Positions 27,982 to 39,478 are shown, counted from the first letter of the stretch. The stretch: 64,000 nt of DNA from Periconia sp. R9002 (GCA_023627715.1 JAMAHW010000009.1:558001-622000); one strand, 5' to 3'. A program made the numbers and translations. The notes: generated by a model not told the origin, from the sequence alone.

Positions 27982-30405
27982 ATGAAAGGCCTCTTAATTG
28001 GGGCGCTGCTGTTGCAGACCCTCCATGCCCAACTTCCCGATGATGCGTTGTCTGATATCGCGGGAGCCGCTGGTCTCGATGCTTCCGCTCCAGAAGATCC
28101 TTCTCTATCATTGACAATCACATCGCTTACTGCAGAGCCGACCACAGGAGCTGATATTCTGAGCGCCCCGATCGAGGCGGACCCACTTGAGTCAACACCG
28201 AGTGAAGAAGGCTCTGTGGATGATTCGTCTAGCAGCTCGACCATCCCCGTAGAACCCAGCACAATTGCCAGTTCTACGCCACTATCAGAAGGTGGAGCCT
28301 CGGACAACACATCTGCACCAAATCCAGCTGAAGAAACGCCGCTGGATGGAAGCGAGCCTACTTTGTCCACAAGTTCTGCGGATTCGTCGACTCCCTCTGC
28401 TACGGACTCACCCTCGGAAAGCGATAGCAATGAGGAGCAGGAGCTGGCACCCATTACCGAGCCTGGACCTCCAGTTCCCGGACAGCCTGCTCAGAGTAAT
28501 GTTAACAATTTTGAAGCTGCTTCCGACGCGACGCCAACAGATACCACGCCAACAGACGCAGCCCCCACAGATGGAACTACAACAGACGACACTACCACAG
28601 ATGACACTCTCACAGACGTGATACCGGCAGATGACACATCTACGGACGGCACTTCTACAGATACTGCGCCAACTGATGACACTTCCACAGACATAACGCC
28701 GACAGATGATACTTCTACAGACGGCACTACTACAGATGACACTTCAACGGCCGACACATCCGCAGACGACACTGTCACAGATGACACTACCACGGACGAC
28801 ACTTCAGCAGACGACACCTCGGCAGATGGCACATCGACCGACGACACTTCGACAGATGACACTCTCGCAGATGACACCTCCGCAGACGACACTTCTACAG
28901 ATGAGACTCCTACAGATGACACGTCCACGGATGACACCTCTGCAGACGACACTTCTGCAGATGACTCTTCTACAGACGATGCTTCGACAGATGGTGCAGA
29001 TGATCTCAGCCTGGATAACACTGATGACAGCGAAAGTGTGGATGACAATGGCGAGGAGGATGACACGCTCGACAATGAAGAGGGCGACGAGCAAGCCGAT
29101 GAAAATGATGACGAAGGTGAAGACTCAGGCGAGGAAGACGTTGACAATGAAGACAATAATACCGAAGATGAAGATCAGGACACATATGCAGGTGACACAT
29201 CATCTACTACTCCCTCACCACCTACAGGAATATACCACAAGAATCCCCTCGCAGACTGGGACGGTCAAGACAATAGCTACTATGATAGCGAAGACAATTA
29301 TGGCCCAGACGATAACGACGACGAGGACACGCATCTCGGAAAGAAGAAAAAGGGCAAGAAGAGTAAAGGAAATGGTCCTGCATGGGAACCTCCCGAGGAG
29401 GAAGATTGCCCAGAATGGTGCAAGGATGGTTCCTTGGACGAGGATGATGAGGATGAATCTGCTCTTCGCGGCGCCAACATGGGCTGGCATTTTGGATCGT
29501 GGGCTTCAAGCAGACTGCATAGATTTGCTCAAGGCAGTGTACCTTCTTCCGGTGGCCTCAAAGGTTTCGTATGGCCGTCCAAGCCTGAGGGCTCGTCAGC
29601 AGGGGCCGCAGAGAGCGCACAATCCTCTACTCCAACTGCAATCTCGTCTAGCAACGGTCAAGGAGACTACCGACCCGGTGGCAACGAGTACCCTTACGAA
29701 GAAAACACGCCCTACCCATACGACTCGCCCTACGATCAAAACACAGACTACAGTGATGAAGGCGCAGACAAGCTCCCCAACTGGGCAGATGGCGCAAAAG
29801 GCAAAGCTGGCAAGAAGGGGAAGAAGAAGGTGAGAAGGGGTAAAGGCAAATGTCCCATCAAGTGCTATGGCGGTGGCGAGCCAACGTCGTCGTCGTCGTC
29901 GGCTGCTCCCATCGAGACGGAGACCACTCCATTCACGCCGATTTCCAGCGCCTCCGACCCCGACTTCACGGTCTCCCCCGCACCCACGACGCTGCTCACT
30001 CTAACGCAGACAGGGCCGATCAGCCCTGGCCCTAGCAGTGGTTCTGGTTCTGATTCTGGCTCTAACTCTGGCTCTGGGTCGTCTCCCCCAGTCGGCAGCG
30101 GTGGCGAAAGCAATGTATTTGTAGGCAACACGCTGGCAAGCACCTGTCCTCAACAATGCTTTCCATTCGACCCAGCAAAGAACTTCTGCGACTCCACGAC
30201 TTCCTGCGTGACTACGGGCGGCGCGAAGTACTACTGCACTTGCCGCGCTGGGTTCCGCTATGACGGCGTTAATGCCAAAGATTTCTCCAAGCAATTCAAG
30301 GTCCCTGGGCAGCCGTATGTCTACGGTCTTGAGCGCGCAAGCTGTAACACTCCGTGTAGCGATTCGCTGTGCTCCGAGGTACCAGTAAGAGCTACATGTG
30401 CTTGA
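27982..30405 (+). CDS. Secreted Asp/Thr-repeat protein with Cys-rich C-terminus
   Basis: Single exon, 807 residues. It starts with a signal peptide (MKGLLIGALLLQTLHA, cut before QLP). Then come a Ser/Thr/Pro/Glu-rich region, about 31 degenerate five-residue units of the T-D-D-T-S type (about 183-338), a strongly acidic block (about 340-400), and two Lys-rich patches (KKKKGKKSK and KKGKKKVRRGKGK). Three CPxxC motifs occur: CPEWC (476), CPIKC (624) and CPQQC (722). The last opens a Cys-rich EGF-like end with YYCTCRAGFRYDG and about 12 cysteines. I see no GPI signal or transmembrane helix. It looks like a cell-wall or matrix protein or adhesin, with the Thr/Ser tract probably O-mannosylated. I do not recognise a named family, and the role is inferred from composition only. 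Confidence 0.82.
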   Translation: MKGLLIGALLLQTLHAQLPDDALSDIAGAAGLDASAPEDPSLSLTITSLTAEPTTGADILSAPIEADPLESTPSEEGSVDDSSSSSTIPVEPSTIASSTPLSEGGASDNTSAPNPAEETPLDGSEPTLSTSSADSSTPSATDSPSESDSNEEQELAPITEPGPPVPGQPAQSNVNNFEAASDATPTDTTPTDAAPTDGTTTDDTTTDDTLTDVIPADDTSTDGTSTDTAPTDDTSTDITPTDDTSTDGTTTDDTSTADTSADDTVTDDTTTDDTSADDTSADGTSTDDTSTDDTLADDTSADDTSTDETPTDDTSTDDTSADDTSADDSSTDDASTDGADDLSLDNTDDSESVDDNGEEDDTLDNEEGDEQADENDDEGEDSGEEDVDNEDNNTEDEDQDTYAGDTSSTTPSPPTGIYHKNPLADWDGQDNSYYDSEDNYGPDDNDDEDTHLGKKKKGKKSKGNGPAWEPPEEEDCPEWCKDGSLDEDDEDESALRGANMGWHFGSWASSRLHRFAQGSVPSSGGLKGFVWPSKPEGSSAGAAESAQSSTPTAISSSNGQGDYRPGGNEYPYEENTPYPYDSPYDQNTDYSDEGADKLPNWADGAKGKAGKKGKKKVRRGKGKCPIKCYGGGEPTSSSSSAAPIETETTPFTPISSASDPDFTVSPAPTTLLTLTQTGPISPGPSSGSGSDSGSNSGSGSSPPVGSGGESNVFVGNTLASTCPQQCFPFDPAKNFCDSTTSCVTTGGAKYYCTCRAGFRYDGVNAKDFSKQFKVPGQPYVYGLERASCNTPCSDSLCSEVPVRATCA
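28531..28996 (+). repeat. Coding 15-bp minisatellite (T-D-D-T-S units)
   Basis: About 31 imperfect tandem units of 15 bases (consensus close to GATGACACTTCTACA) inside the secreted protein gene. All length changes keep the frame. The variation is mainly in the Ser/Thr/Ala codons, while the Asp codons are kept. Confidence 0.85.
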
Positions 30406-32089
30406 TGAGTGGAAAAGAGGGACATGAACTAGTCTTCGAAGATACACCATCATGGTAGCGTATTTGTAGTGGGATGTTTATTTCATTTACAGATCTTTCT
30501 TTTGTTTGTCATTCAAAGTGTAGTTTCATCCGGTGTAGTTTCGCATATGAATCTAATATTCTGTGTTTACATGCGGCTAATGCTCTCGTGATGTTGTGCT
30601 GACAATGAAAGCTCTGTGATACGACACTCTTCTTTTGTGGATTCCCAACCAAACGGAATAGTACCATTCTCATACATTGAACATGCATACGATGGCTACT
30701 TAGGGCCGGCTGTATGCGCCCGGACATGATGGCTTATAACAGCCGCCGAACATCTGCCGCTATCAATGATGAATGGCCCAAACTTACGCATGAAGCTCAT
30801 CATGTGAAGAGCGCAAGCCACCATGATCGGTTCACGTTGTTGGACTGGACGATGAAAATGTATCTTCATCCATCATTCTCAGCCATACAGTTCAATCGGA
30901 GATATTCATGCAAGATTAGGTCCTGTCCAGTAGGCTTATACGCCCTGATCCAGCGCAGAGTCATTGCCCAAGATGCTCGTATTCTTAAGTACATAGCCAA
31001 GGTATTTAGCTGCAGCCGCAACACTGTAATCTCACGCTCTTCGTGAGATTCCAAGGCTATATTAACAATTTAAGGATAATCGATAATTGACGCATCCCAC
31101 TGCTGAATTAAATCATGTACACAGAGGCACGTTCTATCTTCCGCTAAATGATAATCTGAAAAGTTTCTTGAACATCTGGACTCGATCGTCGTCATCTGAC
31201 TATAAAGCAAGAAGAATGGCGCTAAATGGAGAACTGTAAGAAACAAACGCTCGTCTCTAATCCAGCATAGCAGCGATCAAGGAAATAAGCCTTACCAGAG
31301 AAACCCAATTCAATAGTTTGCATACAGACACGCTACTGCTACGGTCGGTTGCATGATGGTCCTCCCGCCCCTCCCTGCCACCTGTCTCTGTCTGTCGTGC
31401 ATATTCAGGGCGGAAAGGTTAGTCCAGCTTCTGACAGCACATGCGAGATCCACATGCAAACATTTAGCTGCTTCGCCGTAAACCACCTACTGACCGAACT
31501 AAACGGCATCTTCGTGAGCCTGCAGTAGAACGCGCGATAGCGCGCTGACGAATCTGAAAGATAATCGAGACCTTCCTAGCCCATTCGATTTCAAGGCGCA
31601 ACTCGGGGAAAATTCTCCGCCATTGGCTTATTGAGGGGGCGGCGTCGGTACGTTCCGAACTTTTAGACTTGGGAAGACCGGAGGGTCGGGGGGTTTGAGG
31701 ACATAAGCCCGGCCGGAACCCAATCCAGAGTTTGAACGATGGAGTTTGGCACGGGCAATCGGTGCGTGTAGTTTTCATGTGTGAGCAACTTCTACATCAC
31801 TAACGAAGCATCGACGCTCGCGTGAAGACCGCATTGCAATACCAATGTATGAATCGTGCGCTATGAGAAATTACAGAAACCAATGTAACACAGTGATTCT
31901 GGGTATCCATGACTGTCAAGATCGCTATCTATTTCACCAAAGTGAACCGAAATGACGACAATATGTCAACCCAGCAGTGGGTACATGAGCAGTAAAAGAC
32001 TCCAACGGAGTGCTGCAAAAACGAAGATACAATTGCCACCCTCAAAATTGTCCGACGAAGGTACCGATCTGTCTGCCAGTCTGAAACCT
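30406..32089. other. Intergenic, no gene seen
   Basis: 1.7 kb between the stop codons of the secreted-protein gene and the Zn2Cys6 gene, which converge. Frames reach about 110 codons on both strands, without domain resemblance or codon structure. Nothing is supported beyond presumed 3' UTRs. Confidence 0.45.
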
Positions 32090-34643
32090 TCATGGAGGAG
32101 TGGATGACTTGTAGTTTTGAGCGGCCGATTTTTCCTCAAGGTTTAAATTCATCCACTGTGAGACGATTGCGTCCATTCTCGCATTCTCCACATCGTTGGC
32201 GGTCTTGCGTAGGTCGGCAATATATTGACTGCTCACCATCCAAGCCGCATTCTGTGTCCACTCCTCGGTCTTGTAAGAGTCTAGTGCACTAACAATCTCA
32301 TTGGGAAGCGGTACTCCCAAGTTCTGGCAGGATTGCGTGAGGAGTCGGAACAAAGGCTGAGCGTAGAATACATAAGTCGCAACGGTCCCGATTGCACGTA
32401 AACAGGTCAATAGGCCTTCGTAGGACTCGTCATCTCTCGATGGGACTCCTGCGTGATTCTGAAGAGTGACTTCTTCCAGAGTGCCAAAACTCGCGATAAC
32501 GAGCGAGTCAAGAACGAAGGTTATTGTTTTTTCCCAGCCATGACATACGTCATGAAGTGCAATGAGGCGACGAATTTCTTTTATTGTCGCAGATGTGACT
32601 GATAATGCGTGATCACGATAGGCTTTGATTCGCTCAGACGAGCTGTCGCGATTAAGGAATGGTTGGAACAACCGAACCACTGACGCATGGTGTTGCAGAC
32701 TACGGTTTGTTAATTAGCAGGTTAGCAAGAACGGGTTGGAAAACAATGAGCTTACGCCGCAAGAAGGTTTTGAGGAGATGGAAACTTATCCGGGTCAAGG
32801 GCCGGTGGTTGGGCGTCTTGGCACGCCTTCAACTTGACGTACAGGACCTCGATAACTTCAGGCTTCGCGGGGATTCCATATAGGGATCCCTCAGAAGCAT
32901 TAAGAGTTTTTGAGCAGTCTAGAATGACAACATGGCGCATGCATCTGTAGCGGAAGAAAGCTAATTCTGTTAGGCTTAATCTACTACGCAGGGAAAGCAT
33001 TTACCTTCTTCATCTGGAGCATCATCGTAAGGGATGGTGATGGGTGGCTGTTCGGTTATCAAGGGGGGAAAGGAATATGTAAAAGACATTTCTCTGACCA
33101 TGTCAGCCGAAATCACGCCGAAGCATGGTCTAGACTCACAACTGGAAGTTGAACAGCGACCAAGCAGTCACTGCTCTAGACTTCTCCCATCTCTCGTTGA
33201 CAAGCTTCCGTTGGGAAGGTAGTGAAACATGAAAGAGCCCCATGTCGCGAGCCATGCGGCAAGCCTCGCTGAGAAACATGCTCCCCACCTTATCACGGCC
33301 ATGTTTTCCAAGTACCATGAACAAACACAGCGCACTTTGCATTTTAGTAAGGCTGTCTCTTCCCTCTTCCAGCTCCCATAATCTTCGGGCTTCGTGATAA
33401 AATTCCGTCAAAACGTTGTCACCGAAAGGTTTTGATCGGTCTTTCACTAGGGGCAAAGAAAACTTTTCGTCGTTAGCCTATATCGATCTACCGTGACAAA
33501 GTTGGCCACGCCATGTCAATAGATGGCTCACTTACACATGCTGTAGCTAGAACCGCATTAACAAGAAGCTCAGAACAAAATTCAGATTTCCCGGCTGACA
33601 GATCATCCAAAAAGATGCCCCAATCCAAGAAATGGAAGTAGCTGTACTCCCACGTATACCATGATGAGAACAAAAGAGCCAAAAGGTGACTATCAGTAGT
33701 GACTGAAGTCCAGTTCTTAATTGCTGCAAAGCGATGGTCAAAAGATTGCTCCGAAGGACGAGTGCGCAACATCGATTCCAATTTTGCAATTGCAGGAATA
33801 GAGCTCTGGTTATCTGAACTGATGTTGGTCAAAAGCGTCCTGGTCAGCTTCTCGCCATGGGAAATAAAACTTACCTTGCCGACACGTCGATGTCTAAAGC
33901 ATGTCGGCGGCGCTGAGCGGTGGGTCCATCTGAACTCAACGGGAAGATACTCGGGAAGGAAAGATTATTTGGGTCTGAATTGGGAGAATCGAGGGCCAGG
34001 CGAATAGGTGGCAGGGTCAAAGGGTGGCCTTTTACGGTTTGCTGTACTAACGGGGACCCTATTGAAGGTGGTAGCTGGCTAAGCAGTTCCCCCTGTGTCC
34101 TGGTCAGATCCGCAAGTTCTTGGATTTTTTGTGCGGTGGTGGACTCGGGAGGTTCATTGCGGATCTTTCTCAAAATTTCAAGAGCTTCTTGCTCCGGTCG
34201 AAAACGCAAAAAATCATAAAGTTGACGCAGATTGTATAGCTCGCCCTGCATCTCCTCGTTTTTCCTTTTCATGGCCTGTGATGGTTTCTCATTGGGTCCC
34301 AGCTCATACACACAATCCGTGTCCTTTTGGACACAGCAGGTGCACACCGGTCGATTGCCATCACACTATGCAACGTTTTTAGCTATTTATTTCGTGCTGA
34401 TGTGCGAGGGTACAATCTACCTTGGATTTGCGCTTGCGACCTGTCCATGGACTCGAATGTCAGATAGCGCGATCAAATATGTACATAACAATAGTGTAAG
34501 GCAACGGATGTCTTACAGGCTAAACAAGCTCCAAGTGTCACTGTCCGCTTCGGCTTTTGGAGCAGCGGTGCCCTAGGATTAGGTGGTGGAGTTGGCTCCT
34601 CCTCCCTGGGGGCAGGTTGTAGAGGGCGGTAGTTGCTCGCCAT
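32090..34643 (-). CDS. Zn2Cys6 transcription factor with fungal_trans domain
   Basis: Eight minus-strand exons: 34517-34643, 34421-34440, 33875-34365, 33536-33818, 33140-33462, 33005-33093, 32756-32960 and 32090-32699, giving 715 residues. The Zn2Cys6 binuclear cluster is Cys40-x2-Cys43-x6-Cys50-x6-Cys57-x2-Cys60-x6-Cys67 (ACLACRKRKSKC, then CTCCVQKDTDC). It is spread over exons 1-3, with exon 2 only 20 bases long. A short coiled segment (about 78-110) follows, then the middle-homology domain: the FSSWYTWEYSYFHFLDW block, ARDMGLFHVS and AVTAWSLFNFQL. This is a nuclear regulator with unknown targets. The exon 6/7 junction is the least certain (44-base intron; acceptor at 32967 possible instead). 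No metabolic cluster sits next to it. Confidence 0.85.
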
Positions 34644-36484
34644 AACCAGGTTGACGTCAGGGATAACAATGGTATCAGAGGATTAGCAAAGATACGTTAT
34701 GGATGATAGAGCTGGGTGGTCATGTCTGTTCGTGCAAGGCTTACTAGCAAGCGAGTTAAACAGACATGGAAAATCGAAAGCACGAGCCTGGAGCCCCGAG
34801 TATCAAATATGTACTGGAATGCGACCTCTGGCTGGCTTGAATGAGAGATGGATCATAAAGAAGGATTTTCTGTGGAGGAAAGCCTGCCGGGAAGGATTCG
34901 GCGGCGGCCAATGGAGCCGGTTTGCCAATCGCAGGGGATGGATCTATCTGCCGCTGGCAGTGGCACGCAAATCAAAAGGTGAAGCCATCACCGGAAGCAC
35001 CGATCCGCTGCCTTGTGCGAATGGAGCGTTGTGATTGAAAAAGGCAGTGTTTCCGTTTACGCCTGCTTTTACAAGGGCATCAGCATCGCTGGCGGAGCAA
35101 ATCCCGTTAACGGTGATTGGCCGTTTCAACACCGTTTTCACCCCGTCTAAGTATACTGTACGATTGCCCCTGTCCCCCAGACGGTATTGCTCAAAAGGTT
35201 TATTTTCGTACGTCATACTCTTCGCAATCTCAACGGATTGTGCGAAAACCAGTCTCCAAGATCTCTTTTTTCTTGCTTTTTGTTCGCTGTTTTTCTTCCT
35301 TGGCCGCTCCATTAGTCGCTGATCCTGGTGGGTAAAAACTCTGGGTTTGTCGCCCCTGCCATTTCAGCCCCTCTTCGAGACCATCGTCAATTTCTAGGCA
35401 AACCAATTCCACATAGTCTTCGCCGGACCTGTCAAAACATCGACGGGCGCGGACGGCAGTCTCTTCCCCAGTGAATTTGCTATTTGACTACCTACATAGT
35501 AGAGCTTCAACTTAAATACACATGATACGGCGTAATCAAACTTATGCCCCACTAGCCAGTACCTAGGTTCGGGAATTTCAGCTGTTGCAGTTGGCAAACA
35601 AGTGTGTGCTAGTCAACGCCATGCATGCCTTGTCTTCACTTGGCGTTGGGGCCGTTGTTATCAGAGTTGAGATCCCACATCTCCTGCGTTCCCCATCGAT
35701 TTCCCCATCCATTCGACACGGCACGAGTTGTCGAACGGTCGCCTGGATCGGCCACCGGTCAGCAAAATGGATGACGAGGCAGGCATCTACCTATGAAATT
35801 GTAAGAACCCTCCTTGTAAAGCAAGAACGGCATGGGATTGGCACAGGAGAATTGCCAGTCGCAGTACGCCTTAGCTGCGTTGTCATCAATCATCCTGTCA
35901 TCGATTCAAATCTTACTTTGGATACCGTATCCTCACCTACATAATCGCGGCCGGACTGGCGTGTTGATCATTTAAAGCCTAGCCAAGCGGGGTTGTGGTT
36001 GAGGAGGCGACTTCTCTCATCTCTAACATCCCCCATACCAAACATTGAAACCATCAGCATGCTGAAGTGCGTAGTCGCAATCTATTAAACATATTGACAT
36101 ATGATTGGCGCTACATGGAAATCAAAGACGCAAGACCTTTCATAATACTGACAGCTGTGGCCATCCGTTACATAGGTATATTGCCAATGTGATGGCTCAT
36201 CCAGCGAATACCATTTCTATCTACGTAGGTGGCACAAGTTACTATACAGATTTGATCAGTCATAACCTGCCAACGCACAAGATGCATGAGACCCTGTTTT
36301 GCTCTGTGTGCATAACAGTAGATAACTAGTCTAACCAGCACCCAAAAGAGCCAGAAAGGACATCGCAACCATCGTATCGCCACGCACGGACACTAACAGG
36401 AGAGTACCGGCCAATTGTTGATGGTAAACCCGAATGCGAGCTGAGATTGATGCGGAACACCTTTCCGCGAATACAATCACAAGC
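34644..36484. other. Intergenic, no gene seen
   Basis: 1.8 kb upstream of the Zn2Cys6 gene and downstream of SSL2. The longest frame is 122 codons (34944-35312, minus), with a Lys/Arg-rich start but no family resemblance and no splice-linked continuation. I leave it unannotated. Confidence 0.45.
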
Positions 36485-38905
36485 CTAACCACCTCCAGCA
36501 GCCTTCTTCTTCGCATTTGCTGTGCTACTGTTGAGCTTACGCAAGAAGGCGTTCTTGACACCCTTTCCTTTGATCTCGCTATTCCGGCTCTTATTGTATT
36601 CAATGTAAGACATCTGTTGTCCGCCAGATAATTCTGACAAGGTACCAGCAGTTCGCCTGGCACCTACGCCCTTCTTTCCTCTACCTCCATTTGCAAATCT
36701 GCTGCCGAATGCGTCGCCCTCAATCTTCTCCTTCTCAACATCCGCGTCCTTGGCAAGACAAATCTCCATTAGTAGCTCTCGTCGCTCTTGCGGAGTGTGA
36801 AAGGCGAGATCTGTTCGTTGATTGAGTCCCTCCAGGCGAGTGATGACTTTGAATGCGTAACCTTGATCAACGAGAAAAGCCTGTCTCCTCGACGCATATG
36901 CCATTTCATCAGTATCTTTAGAAACAAGCGAATAGAAGAAAGCATTAAATCCCTCATCGTTCCTACGTTTCGCACGAAGAATCCGACCAAGTCGTTGTGC
37001 TTCCTGTCGTCTAGATCCGTAGTGCGCCGATACTTGTATAAGACATGTTGCCTCAGGAAGATCCAAACTCGTGTCACCGATCTTGGAGAGAAAGATGGTA
37101 TTGACCTCGGGGTTGTGCTGGAAGTTTTCCAGGATACGCATTCGCTCATTCTGTGGAGTGCCACCATAAATATAAGCTTTGTGTAACTTGAGCGCATATT
37201 TCTGCAATGCGAAGACGTTATCAGAGAAAACAATGATCTTGTCGCCTCGCTTCTCGTGATAGTCAATGAGGAACTGGCAGGCCTGGAATTTGTTCGGGTT
37301 GAGAGAGGATATGATATCGTTTTTTGGTGAGGAAGGAGGGGACCTGAGCCATTCGGTATAGAATTCAGGCGTCATTTGACACCAGACTTCGGCACACTGC
37401 ACCTTGGCGATGTGTCCTTGTTCGGAAAGTTCTTGCCAGTTGGCCTCGTATAATTTGGGCCCGACTAAAAAGTTCAAATCTCCAATTTTATCATCCTCTC
37501 GAAGTAGAGTGGCAGTCAAACCCAGTTTAGCGTGTGATGCCACGGCGTAAGTGACCTGTTTGAACATCTTGGCTGGCACTACGTGAACCTCGTCGGCGAT
37601 GAGTAACCCCCATTCTCGCGATCTTATGAATTCCATCGCTTTTTCAGAATCATATGAACGATTACGCACCGATGTAATCATGGCGTATGTTGTGATGAGA
37701 ATACCCGCATTACCTTTGAATACCGCCTTGCTTTCGGCAGTAAAGCAAGCGATATCGTCGGGATTTATATTAGACCATTTGATAAATTCCGATCGCCATT
37801 GTACCACAGACATAGCGCTCGTACATAACACGATAACGGATTTTTTGACGCCACAAGCAGCAGTGATCCCGACTAGGGTCTTTCCGGCACCGCAGGGAAG
37901 CACGATGATGCCTGAACGCGCACGCGAATTGGAAAACATCTTGCTGAGTGCCTTTTCCTGATAATATCGAATTTGCGCATGAGGTTTTAGATCAATGTCG
38001 AGGTTCGCGTTGACTTCATCGTTGTTGAAATCATACTCTTCTGTGAGGGGAAGCCCAATCTGTTGGCATCGTTTGATCACTTCTTCACGGCTTTCACTTC
38101 GGATTTGGAATGAATGTACTTTGGCGACATCCTCATCGTCGTCCTCTTCCCTTAGAGACGCGATCATGTCGACGGGCGCTTGCGGTTCGGCAGCAGCGGT
38201 TTGGGCAATCTGCGTGGCTCCCGCAGCCATTTTCGTACCCGGAATGGCCATAACACCAATCTTCGGTGCAGCCTCTTGTATCAGGCCCTCTGTGTTATCT
38301 GCACGGCATGATGCGACTGTTGGATCTCGGAGAAGACGCTGAAGAATTGCAGGATCGTCGCTTTCAATATACGACAATGTCTTTTTGAGCACGATTTTGG
38401 CCTTACCGAACGACGAGGTCGCCTTTTTGATGAAAGCTACGACATTACTGCCCAAGGTGACCTTGGAGTAACGCTCTAACCTATCGATGATCTCTTTACT
38501 ACTATGACCCACGGAAACAGCGGCGAACAAGCTGTGGAGAGTAAGGGTGTACTCATGCATACGCGATACGCGCGACACAGGCTCGGCAATGTTGATGAGG
38601 AAATCTTGAGCCTCCTCAAATAGAGGATTAAATGATTCCATAATGATCTTCCCGTCATCGTTCACCCACAAAGGACGACTGGCAGCGTCTGGTTTCAGTG
38701 GCTGGTCCAGATTATCGTGCTTGAAGATGAACGAGGCGGCATCCGCTTTATGAACCGTCCGCCTCTTCTTATCTGCTATGCTGAAATTCTTTTTGAGTTC
38801 GTCGTACATCTCCTGGTCACTCAAGGCGCCCATATCATCCGAGTCCCATCCCTCTGCATCGGCCTCCGCCGCCGTCTGGGCTGCCGCCTTACGCTTAGGA
38901 GGCAT
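36485..38905 (-). CDS. SSL2: TFIIH helicase subunit XPB/Ssl2
   Basis: 3'-5' DNA translocase of TFIIH, required for promoter opening by RNA polymerase II and for nucleotide excision repair. Single exon of 806 residues from the ATG at 38905 (a GTG-started extension of four codons is ignored). The N-terminus is acidic (WDSDDMG). Helicase motifs: I LPCGAGKT (about 336-343), II DEVH (about 438-441), III LTATLLRED including the XPB RED motif, then the second RecA lobe with IIVFSDNVFALQ, IGDTSLDLPEA and motif VI QRLGRILRAK. The C-terminus keeps the SGGQQMSYIEYNK segment and a Lys-rich tail. Length and motifs agree with fungal orthologues, and nothing is missing. It is divergent from HID1 with 573 bases between starts. 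Confidence 0.97.
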   Translation of the reverse strand: MPPKRKAAAQTAAEADAEGWDSDDMGALSDQEMYDELKKNFSIADKKRRTVHKADAASFIFKHDNLDQPLKPDAASRPLWVNDDGKIIMESFNPLFEEAQDFLINIAEPVSRVSRMHEYTLTLHSLFAAVSVGHSSKEIIDRLERYSKVTLGSNVVAFIKKATSSFGKAKIVLKKTLSYIESDDPAILQRLLRDPTVASCRADNTEGLIQEAAPKIGVMAIPGTKMAAGATQIAQTAAAEPQAPVDMIASLREEDDDEDVAKVHSFQIRSESREEVIKRCQQIGLPLTEEYDFNNDEVNANLDIDLKPHAQIRYYQEKALSKMFSNSRARSGIIVLPCGAGKTLVGITAACGVKKSVIVLCTSAMSVVQWRSEFIKWSNINPDDIACFTAESKAVFKGNAGILITTYAMITSVRNRSYDSEKAMEFIRSREWGLLIADEVHVVPAKMFKQVTYAVASHAKLGLTATLLREDDKIGDLNFLVGPKLYEANWQELSEQGHIAKVQCAEVWCQMTPEFYTEWLRSPPSSPKNDIISSLNPNKFQACQFLIDYHEKRGDKIIVFSDNVFALQKYALKLHKAYIYGGTPQNERMRILENFQHNPEVNTIFLSKIGDTSLDLPEATCLIQVSAHYGSRRQEAQRLGRILRAKRRNDEGFNAFFYSLVSKDTDEMAYASRRQAFLVDQGYAFKVITRLEGLNQRTDLAFHTPQERRELLMEICLAKDADVEKEKIEGDAFGSRFANGGRGKKGVGARRTAGTLSELSGGQQMSYIEYNKSRNSEIKGKGVKNAFLRKLNSSTANAKKKAAGGG

Positions 38906-39478
38906 GTCTGTGAACACACCCAGCGCGCCTCTCCACGCTTTGGAGGTATGATCAGATTATAAGGGTATTCGATCGTGTGGATAGGGCGGGTGTGGTGAAG
39001 GGCACAAGTGGTGGAGGCAGATGACGAGGAGAGAACAAGCCGAGAGGGTGGCGGAACTATAAATGTGAGAGAGAGAACGCTTAGTCAGCGTTCCATCGTT
39101 TGTTCGCAAATCTAGACCTGGGCCGTCCCGCTGATGACTGACCAGATCAATGTTTAGTGAGCAAATATATGTAAAAATGGAAATTGGATGAATTATTGTG
39201 GGAGAAATTATCGATGATGGTGAATTCAAGGATTGGGCTTGAGGAGCGCGCTTGCGTCGTCATACATCGCGCAGCCACGTGATTGCCATGCCACGGCTGA
39301 ATCGAGAAAGTGTTTGTACTGTTTGCAGGGGCTCAACGACACATGCACATGTATGCACGCTTGCTCCACCACCGAGCCCACGCCCACGCCTACGCCTACG
39401 CATACGCCTACTGTACGCACACCCTTGGCTTTCGCCGACAACACGATGCCCGAGTAGATTAATGTGATATGCATTCCA
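38906..39478. promoter_or_regulatory. Divergent promoter, SSL2 and HID1
   Basis: 573 bases between two outward-facing start codons. It holds an alternating CACGCC/TACGCC hexamer tract near the HID1 side and no obvious TATA box. Confidence 0.55.
39378..39411 (+). repeat. Hexanucleotide (YACGCC) repeat in promoter
   Basis: About five imperfect tandem units alternating between CACGCC and TACGCC, located 70-100 bases before the HID1 start codon. Confidence 0.65.

Noticed and set aside
28491..29156. Long antisense and alternate frames over the minisatellite
   Set aside because: A 15-base repeat keeps all frames open. Only the plus frame starting at 27,982 has a signal peptide and a Cys-rich end.
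33840..33874. 35-base intron option between exons 3 and 4 of the Zn2Cys6 gene
   Set aside because: Too short for a spliceosomal intron. The acceptor at 33,819 gives a 56-base intron with a CTGAC branch site and keeps the same frame.
34944..35312. 122-codon minus-strand frame with a basic N-terminus
   Set aside because: It could be read as a small gene upstream of the Zn2Cys6 regulator, but nothing in it resembles a known protein, and no promoter or intron signal supports it.
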